Positions 32,278 to 32,347 of a stretch of 32,347 nucleotides of DNA are shown here, one piece after another (the stretch's first letter is position 1; every line of letters starts with the position of its first letter). This DNA comes from Devosia equisanguinis. GTDB taxonomy: Bacteria > Pseudomonadota > Alphaproteobacteria > Rhizobiales > Hyphomicrobiaceae. The DNA lies in the NCBI GenBank assembly GCA_945862355.1, contig CAMAYR010000034.1, positions 1 through 32,347 on the forward strand, read 5' to 3'. The notes beneath the pieces are model-generated. The model was given only the letters and a program-made list of their open reading frames with translations, was not told where the DNA came from and did not search any database. The position numbers and the translations under genes were made by a program.

Positions 32278-32301
32278 ATATTGACAGCAAAAAGTCAATA
32301 T
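32278..32301. promoter_or_regulatory. predicted operator: perfect 8-bp inverted repeat upstream of the TTT operon
   Basis: ATATTGAC (32278-32285) and its exact complement GTCAATAT (32294-32301) flank an AT-rich 8-base spacer. The site lies 106 bases upstream of the first start codon of the six-gene unit. A GntR regulator is encoded second in that unit, so autoregulation is likely. No confident promoter boxes were recognised. Confidence 0.6.
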
Positions 32302-32347
32302 GCTGACCTTTCGAATGATTGGCGTCGGGAAACAGTCGATGGCCTCC

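Noticed and set aside
1-32347. tRNA or rRNA genes
   Set aside because: No stretch with tRNA-like arms or conserved rRNA segments was recognised on either strand; a covariance-model scan would be needed to exclude them fully.

Overview
The window is GC-rich chromosomal DNA with dense gene packing and short intergenic gaps. The gene families point to an alphaproteobacterium, most likely of the Hyphomicrobiales/Rhizobiales: a type-4-like uracil-DNA glycosylase with a long Pro/Ala linker, stand-alone caspase-like proteins, CoxLMS-type molybdenum hydroxylases, Bug/TTT solute-binding proteins and several GntR regulators. This placement rests on family content, not on a marker gene. No rRNA, tRNA, CRISPR array, transposase or phage gene was recognised.

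Region 1 (1-5895, plus strand) holds mostly housekeeping or accessory functions. There is the ATPase and membrane-fusion subunit of an export ABC system (permease not in view), a uracil-DNA glycosylase that may be read from a leaderless mRNA, a membrane-anchored caspase-like protein with a Cys-rich outer part, and an HD-domain protein. A 164-bp block of four alternating inverted repeats (5904-6067) marks the boundary with the rest.

Region 2 (6286-17190) is catabolic. It contains a cupin, a metallo-beta-lactamase-fold hydrolase, two paralogous acyl-CoA synthetases and a UbiD-type decarboxylase divergent from the first synthetase. A GntR/UTRA regulator reads away from a four-gene unit. That unit encodes a split UxaA-family lyase closely resembling (R)-sulfolactate sulfo-lyase (suyA, suyB), an LDH2-family dehydrogenase and the second acyl-CoA synthetase, and it ends in a strong terminator. 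A 24-bp palindrome lies directly in front of the regulator.

Region 3 (17215-26612) is two divergent units around a GntR/FCD regulator. The minus unit encodes cytochrome c, the molybdopterin subunit of a xanthine-dehydrogenase-type hydroxylase and an alpha/beta hydrolase. The plus unit encodes the regulator, a CxxC carboxymuconolactone-decarboxylase-like protein, a solute-binding-fold protein without signal peptide, an MFS transporter, and the iron-sulfur and FAD subunits of the same hydroxylase, then a terminator. The hydroxylase is therefore split over both strands. A promoter with a palindrome over its -10 box lies at the divergent centre.

Region 4 (26645-32347) begins with a frameshifted C-terminal remnant of a feruloyl-CoA-synthetase-like gene. 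It is followed, on the minus strand, by a tightly packed six-gene operon: TTT solute-binding protein, GntR/UTRA regulator, glutathione-S-transferase-like protein, type III CoA-transferase, carboxymuconolactone-decarboxylase-like protein and a crotonase. A perfect 8-bp inverted repeat sits upstream.

Taken together, regions 2-4 look like an island for oxidising an organic acid, possibly aromatic, N-heterocyclic or sulfonated. The toolkit covers uptake, CoA activation or transfer, Mo-dependent hydroxylation, C-C hydrolysis, prFMN decarboxylation and C3-sulfonate cleavage, controlled by three separate GntR repressors. No known complete pathway fits all of it, and the substrate cannot be read from the sequence.
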